Shown here: positions 60,913 through 64,000 of the stretch, piece after piece
Position numbering within the stretch: the stretch's first letter is position 1
Layout of the letters: the number at the start of each line of letters is the position of its first letter
Source of the DNA: Streptomyces radicis
GTDB lineage: Bacteria; Actinomycetota; Actinomycetes; Streptomycetales; Streptomycetaceae
Assembly (NCBI RefSeq): GCF_003626575.1
Contig: NZ_RBDY01000001.1
Span: 558,001 to 622,000 of the forward strand
Reading direction: 5' to 3'
Length of the DNA stretch: 64,000 bases
Notes under the pieces: generated by a model
Told to the model about the DNA's origin: nothing
The model's database searches: none
The model's input: only the letters and a program-made list of their open reading frames with translations
Made by a program: the position numbers and the translations under genes

Positions 60913-60938
60913 TCGTGGCGAAGAACGGTCATTTCACA
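60896..60938. promoter_or_regulatory. LysR promoter module 2 (facing the MaoC gene)
   Basis: The 15-bp palindrome ATGCG-CCCTA-CGCAT (60896-60910) overlaps the lysR stop codon. After 17 nt comes GTCATTTCACA (60928-60938), then 30 nt to the MaoC start. Element order, spacing and the 11-bp second element match module 1 exactly, in the opposite orientation. Confidence 0.75.
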
Positions 60939-60968
60939 ACGCCGAGCGCCCCTCTCGATAATCACCTC

Positions 60969-61535
60969 ATGACTGCTGAGAGCCGCCCCGACGCCCCCTC
61001 CGCGCGCCGACCGGTCGTCGGCTGGACAGGCCGGTACTTCGAGGATTTCGCCGTGGGGGACGTTTATCGCCACCCGCTGGGGCGCACCGTCCTCGAGACC
61101 GACAACTCATGGCTCACCCTGCTCACCCAGAACTCGGCGCCGCTGCATTTCGACCGTCACTACTCCGCGGGGACGGCCTGGGGCAAGCCCCTGGTGGACT
61201 CCACGTTCACCCTCGCCCTGGTCACCGGGCAGAGCGTCACCGACATCTCCCAGCATGTGATGGCCAATCTCGGCTGGGACCGCGTGCGGCTGCCCCATCC
61301 GGTGTTCGAGGGAGACACGATCTACTCGCAGTCCGAGGTCCTGAGCACGCGGGACTCGAAGAGCCACACGGACGTCGGGATCGTCACGGTCCGCACCGTC
61401 GGCTACAACGAGACGGGCACCGTCGTCATCACCTTCGAACGGACGCTCATGGTCTACCGCCGCGGCCACGGCCCGACGTTCGCCTCGGTGGAGCCCGTCT
61501 GGGACGAACGCGCCCGCAGGGCCGCGGGACTCTAG
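60969..61535 (+). CDS. MaoC-like hydratase (itaconyl-/mesaconyl-CoA hydratase candidate)
   Basis: A 188-residue hot-dog-fold hydratase: GRYFEDFAVGDVYRHPLGRT, LLTQNSAPLHFDRHYSAGTA, GKPLVDSTFTLALVTGQSVT and PHPVFEGDTIYSQSEVLSTR. The classical hydratase-2 motif (G-D-x-N-P-x-H) is altered to TQNSAPLH, as in itaconyl/mesaconyl-CoA hydratases I recall, while His is kept. It would convert itaconyl-CoA to citramalyl-CoA, the substrate for the CitE-like lyase. ATG 60969 has no clear ribosome site; GTG 60915 is an alternative. The TAG stop lies within the MITE-like element that follows. Confidence 0.88.
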   Translation: MTAESRPDAPSARRPVVGWTGRYFEDFAVGDVYRHPLGRTVLETDNSWLTLLTQNSAPLHFDRHYSAGTAWGKPLVDSTFTLALVTGQSVTDISQHVMANLGWDRVRLPHPVFEGDTIYSQSEVLSTRDSKSHTDVGIVTVRTVGYNETGTVVITFERTLMVYRRGHGPTFASVEPVWDERARRAAGL

Positions 61536-61700
61536 GGCCTGTCTGATAATTCCCGGTGGATCAGCGAGCGGCGGATGGCGCCCGCCTGGCAAGGCGCCGG
61601 ATCGCAGCTCGTACTCAGCCGTACTCGCGCGATTCGGCAACGCAGCCAGGCGGGATGCCAGTCGTCGCGAGCCCGCCGGGGATTGTCAGACAGGCCCTAG
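61532..61700. mobile_element. 169-bp fold-back MITE-like element
   Basis: The ends are long inverted repeats: CTAGGGCCTGTCTGATAAT at the left and its complement, with one or two changes, at the right. Inner arms also pair (for example GCCCGCCTGGC near 61579 with GCCAGGCGGG near 61645, and GCCGGATCGC with GCGATTCGGC), so nearly the whole 169 bp folds on itself with the centre near 61616. It has no gene. The left CTAG supplies the MaoC stop codon. Such GGGCCTGTCTGA ends are widespread in actinomycete insertion sequences, so it is probably a non-autonomous derivative. Confidence 0.7.
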
Positions 61701-61713
61701 GGTCGCACCGGAC

Positions 61714-61736
61714 GGCCGCCCCGCGCCGCGGCGGCC
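61714..61736. terminator. Hairpin after the SHOCT-like gene
   Basis: GGCCGCC and GGCGGCC pair as a stem ending at the stop codon edge (61737) of the minus-strand operon. Terminator likely, also able to stop transcription from the MaoC side. Confidence 0.5.
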
Positions 61737-62168
61737 TCACTCGCAGAAGACCCGCACCTTGGCCGAGGGGTCGTCCACGTCGACGTTGACGTCGTCGAGG
61801 TGCTCGATGAGCTCCTCGAGGTGCTGCGGCTTGAGCTCGGCGAGGTCGATCGGCACCCCCGACCTCGCCAGCTCCGCGTTGACCTTGGTGAGCGCCTGCG
61901 GAGGGACGAGGGTCGCGAGCCGGACCCCGGCGCGCAGCAGCTGGAGCGGGACGCGGACGTTGACCCGGCTCGGCCCGTCGCCGCCGGAGTCGTCCACCGC
62001 GTGCACCACCACGCGCAGATACTTGGGGCGGGCCTTCGGGCGTGACGCGGCTCCCGGCGGCGACTCGGGCCGATCCCGTGCGATGGCGTCGATGAGCCGC
62101 TCGGCCTCGTCCGCGGTGATCTTGCCCTCGGCCAGCATCTGGAGGATCTGGCGGCGCTGCTCGTTCAT
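61737..62168 (-). CDS. SHOCT-like N-terminal / DUF-type protein of the DUF2089 operon
   Basis: A 143-residue protein. The N-terminus MNEQRRQILQMLAEGKITADEAERLIDAI is the short SHOCT-like helical module that often precedes membrane-stress proteins. The C-terminal half is beta/alpha with KYLRVVVHAVDD, RVNVRVPLQLLRAGVRLATLV and IEHLDDVNVDVDDPSAKVRVFCE. It is the last gene of a three-gene unit with a small membrane protein and a DUF2089 protein. A role in envelope homeostasis is inferred from the context of similar operons. Confidence 0.85.
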   Translation of the reverse strand: MNEQRRQILQMLAEGKITADEAERLIDAIARDRPESPPGAASRPKARPKYLRVVVHAVDDSGGDGPSRVNVRVPLQLLRAGVRLATLVPPQALTKVNAELARSGVPIDLAELKPQHLEELIEHLDDVNVDVDDPSAKVRVFCE

Positions 62169-62188
62169 GGGTGCTCTTCCCCTCGGGC

Positions 62189-62449
62189 TCATCTGACGCT
62201 TACGAGCACGGCCGTTCGGCCCCGCGCGATCTCGATCCGGGTGCCGGGCAGCGCCCACAGCAGCTGTCCGGCGCCGCGCAGCGCGCCCACCGGGCTCACC
62301 CGGGTGACGAGGCACGCGACCAGCCCGCCCAGCACGGCGAGCAGCAGCAGCGGTGACAGCACGAGCAGCACCGGCAGGACAGGGATGTACAGCCGCTGCC
62401 GACGGCCGTTGCGGCGGCGACGGCGCACCGTCACCAGGTGCGGGATCAT
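62189..62449 (-). CDS. Small membrane protein
   Basis: An 86-residue protein. The N-terminus is strongly basic (VTVRRRRRNGRRQRLY), followed by a long hydrophobic stretch (IPVLPVLLVLSPLLLLAVLGGLVACLVT) and a second amphipathic segment (ALRGAGQLLWALP). It overlaps the DUF2089 gene by ATGA and precedes the SHOCT-like gene by 20 nt. It is probably a membrane anchor or sensor for the other two proteins. No family motif is recognised. Confidence 0.8.
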   Translation of the reverse strand: MIPHLVTVRRRRRNGRRQRLYIPVLPVLLVLSPLLLLAVLGGLVACLVTRVSPVGALRGAGQLLWALPGTRIEIARGRTAVLVSVR

Positions 62450-62811
62450 CTGGGGCCCTCCAACTCGGCCAGCGCCTCCTCGGCGCTGATCTCCCCCCGC
62501 CGCAGGCGGTCGACGACGTCGGCGGCGGGGGTGGGCGCCGGGTCGGTGTCGACGAAGTCGAGGCGCTCCGAGATCCGCTTGAGCCGGGACTTGATCGTCG
62601 GGTAGCTCACCCCGAAGATCCGCTCCATCTCCTTGATCGAGCCGTGCGATCGCACGAACGCGGCGACGAACACCTGGTCGTCGATGCCGAGCTGGGCCAG
62701 CTGCGGCGGCTCGAACTGCCCCTCGATCGCGACGCCGCCGCCCGCGAGGCGGACCCGCTCGACCACGAACGGCTGTCCGCGCGTCAGGTCCGTCAACTCC
62801 TGCCAGTCCAC
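62446..62811 (-). CDS. DUF2089-family protein
   Basis: A 121-residue protein starting at GTG 62811. The DUF2089 core with a helix-turn-helix-like segment reads LGIDDQVFVAAFVRSHGSIK EMERIFGVSYPTIKSRLKRI. It ends in a second short helical module (DVVDRLRRGEISAEEALAEL) like that of its operon partner. Family members are small putative regulators of envelope genes. It is the first gene of the three-gene unit, and its AT-rich upstream region (62812-62927) should hold the promoter. Confidence 0.9.
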   Translation of the reverse strand: MDWQELTDLTRGQPFVVERVRLAGGGVAIEGQFEPPQLAQLGIDDQVFVAAFVRSHGSIKEMERIFGVSYPTIKSRLKRISERLDFVDTDPAPTPAADVVDRLRRGEISAEEALAELEGPR

Positions 62812-62858
62812 CCGCGGCTCCCTGCTCTCGGCGACGACACGCTTGCCGTTTATTTGTA

Positions 62859-62875
62859 CCTTGAGATTTTTAAGG
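62859..62875. promoter_or_regulatory. AT-rich inverted repeat upstream of DUF2089
   Basis: CCTTGAGATTTTTAAGG, in a stretch that is by far the most AT-rich of the window (62848-62905), is partly self-complementary (CCTT...AAGG). It lies 48-64 nt upstream of the DUF2089 start and may be its operator. Confidence 0.4.
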
Positions 62876-62927
62876 AGTCAACGCGGAGATCTTGATTTTA
62901 TTGATCCGGCCCTCGGTGGGGGTGCGG

Positions 62928-64000
62928 TCAGGGGGCCTCTTCGGGGGCCAGGGCGAGGAGGGCGACAAGGGCGAGGACGCGCTGGGCGGCGTCGTTGGTG
63001 GCGACGGAGTTGTTGCTGTCGGGGGGCGAGGGCGCGCGGATTTCGTCCACCGGGTGGAGGACGGCGTCGCCATCGACGCGGACCGGCGGGTCCCAGGGGC
63101 GGCCCCGGGGGTCGTCGAGGTAGTGGGTCCAGGCGCGTTGGCGGAGGGCGGGGTCGTCGAGCTGCTCCCCGGCCCAGGCGGTGACCTTGGAGTAGATGGT
63201 GGGGAAGAGACCGGGGTCGAAGTCGCGGCCGTAGCGCTCGATCCGCTCCTCGGCCGGTGCCTGGGCGTAGCGGGCGAAGTCCAGCAGGGTCCTGCGGAAC
63301 TCCGGCTCGTCGACGAGCTCGATGGTCTCGAACATGATCTGTTCGCCGCAGAAGGCCATGGTGAGGTTGTAGCCCCCGTCGAAGTCGCCGACGCCGAGGT
63401 CCGTCAGGTGACCGGTCGTGTGGTCCCATCCGACGTGGCTGCCCGCCTCGCCGGTGAAGAGCCCGGCCGGGAAGGTCGCGATGTCGCGCATGCCGGTGGT
63501 GATCCGGTCGCGCCAGCGGGTGTCGCCGGTGCGTTCCCACTCGGTGAGCCAGTTGCTGACCAGCGCGTACCAGTCGGGCCCGATGCGGATGCGGCCCCGC
63601 ATGGTCCGTTGCAGGGTGGCGTCGGCCTGGAGCGAGGCGCGCATCAGGTCGCCGATGAGCTCGTCGGCGGTGAGGTAGTGGAGGAAGCGGCGGGTGGCGG
63701 ACTCGGAGACGCGGGCCTCCTTGGCGCCGTCGCCCCAGTGGAGCACGTTGTGGCGGCAGCCGAGACCGGCGAACCGGCCCGTGAGGTAGGTGTCGGTCTC
63801 GCTGAGGTGCCGGGTCATCGCGGACGCCAGGCGGAACGTGCGCGGGTCGCCGGTGCGCAGGAAGGCGTAACAGAGCATGGCGTCGGTGCCCAACTCGGCG
63901 TTGTCCCACGCGTATCCGCCCACGTCGTAGCGCCACGTGTGGCGGTCGGAGTCGTAGGTGTGCATGACGTCGCCGTGGTCCCAGAAGCCGTACCACGCGT
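62928..64000 (-). CDS. Exo-rhamnogalacturonan lyase-like protein (PcRGLX/YetA type), partial
   Basis: The visible 357 residues are the C-terminal part of a large protein whose start lies beyond the window. The text WYGFWDHGDVMHTYDSDRHT-WRYDVGGYAWDNAELG, RFAGLGCRHNVLHWGDGAKEA, GWDHTTGHLTDLGVGDFDGG, YNLTMAFCGEQIMFETIELV matches the catalytic helical domain of the exo-rhamnogalacturonan lyase group (PcRGLX, PL26-like). Conserved His, Asn, Glu and Asp lie in RHNVLHWGD and KEARVSE. It would release unsaturated disaccharides from pectin side-chain backbones. It lies on the minus strand, 116 nt upstream of DUF2089. The family is recalled, not searched. Confidence 0.75.
   Translation of the reverse strand, partial: AWYGFWDHGDVMHTYDSDRHTWRYDVGGYAWDNAELGTDAMLCYAFLRTGDPRTFRLASAMTRHLSETDTYLTGRFAGLGCRHNVLHWGDGAKEARVSESATRRFLHYLTADELIGDLMRASLQADATLQRTMRGRIRIGPDWYALVSNWLTEWERTGDTRWRDRITTGMRDIATFPAGLFTGEAGSHVGWDHTTGHLTDLGVGDFDGGYNLTMAFCGEQIMFETIELVDEPEFRRTLLDFARYAQAPAEERIERYGRDFDPGLFPTIYSKVTAWAGEQLDDPALRQRAWTHYLDDPRGRPWDPPVRVDGDAVLHPVDEIRAPSPPDSNNSVATNDAAQRVLALVALLALAPEEAP

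Overview
The window is very GC-rich (about 70% or more), densely coded and full of translationally coupled genes (ATGA and TGATG overlaps). It is rich in LacI, LysR, TetR, MarR, PadR, AraC, HxlR, SARP and MmyB-type regulators and lipoproteins, uses MsiK-style sugar importers without a dedicated ATPase, and carries DUF6153, DUF1232 and DUF2089 genes. Together these point to the chromosome of a soil or plant-associated actinomycete (Streptomyces, Nocardiopsis or Streptosporangiales type). The genus is inferred, not shown. No rRNA, tRNA, CRISPR array, phage or plasmid backbone was recognised.

Layout. 1-4.2 kb (minus): an operon with an old-yellow-enzyme/Fe-S/FAD reductase, a SAM methyltransferase, a small helical protein, a SnoaL-like protein and the start of a binding lipoprotein. 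4.5-20.3 kb: small regulatory and stress cassettes. These are PadR/HAAS, a SARP regulator, an alpha/beta hydrolase, VOC/HxlR, isochorismatase/MarR/AraC, a 35-residue orphan peptide, a CmtR-type Cd/Pb sensor with a CDF exporter, a cysteine-synthase-like enzyme with an MFS exporter, and TetR/MFS. 20.4-24.7 kb: an alcohol dehydrogenase, an MmyB-type regulator, a lipoprotein and a PhyH-like oxygenase.

24.7-41.2 kb is a polysaccharide-use region: a Tat-exported alginate-lyase-like protein, a 1583-residue secreted multidomain protein, a D-2-hydroxyacid dehydrogenase, a sugar-binding lipoprotein with two permeases, and two LacI regulators. Three closely matching 16-bp sites and one related site lie beside the large secreted protein, the dehydrogenase, the first lacI and the binding-protein gene, suggesting one regulon. 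A lower-GC islet (about 33.0-34.8 kb) interrupts the region. It holds a broken methyltransferase, a nitrilase-type hydrolase and a transposase fragment. The window ends (62.9-64 kb) in a gene resembling exo-rhamnogalacturonan lyases, so pectin is one possible substrate.

41.3-56.5 kb holds a DUF305/DUF6153 pair, then a long minus-strand array: SDR, flavin monooxygenase, MalY/PatB C-S lyase, LysR, sarcosine-oxidase-like enzyme, binding protein, permease, ATPase, second binding protein, second LysR and a tartrate-dehydrogenase-like enzyme. A 654-residue FAD/NAD(P) protein is divergent from it. This looks like uptake and oxidative breakdown of an unidentified, possibly sulfur-containing, amino acid.

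56.5-61.5 kb encodes a CoA-transferase, dicarboxylate carrier, CitE-like lyase, LysR and MaoC hydratase. These are the three enzyme classes of the itaconate/mesaconate-to-acetyl-CoA-plus-pyruvate route. Two copies of the same promoter module (a 15-bp LysR box, 17 nt, then an 11-bp identical element) face the two transcripts. A 169-bp fold-back MITE-like element sits on the MaoC stop codon. A DUF2089/membrane/SHOCT-like operon precedes the lyase gene at the window end.
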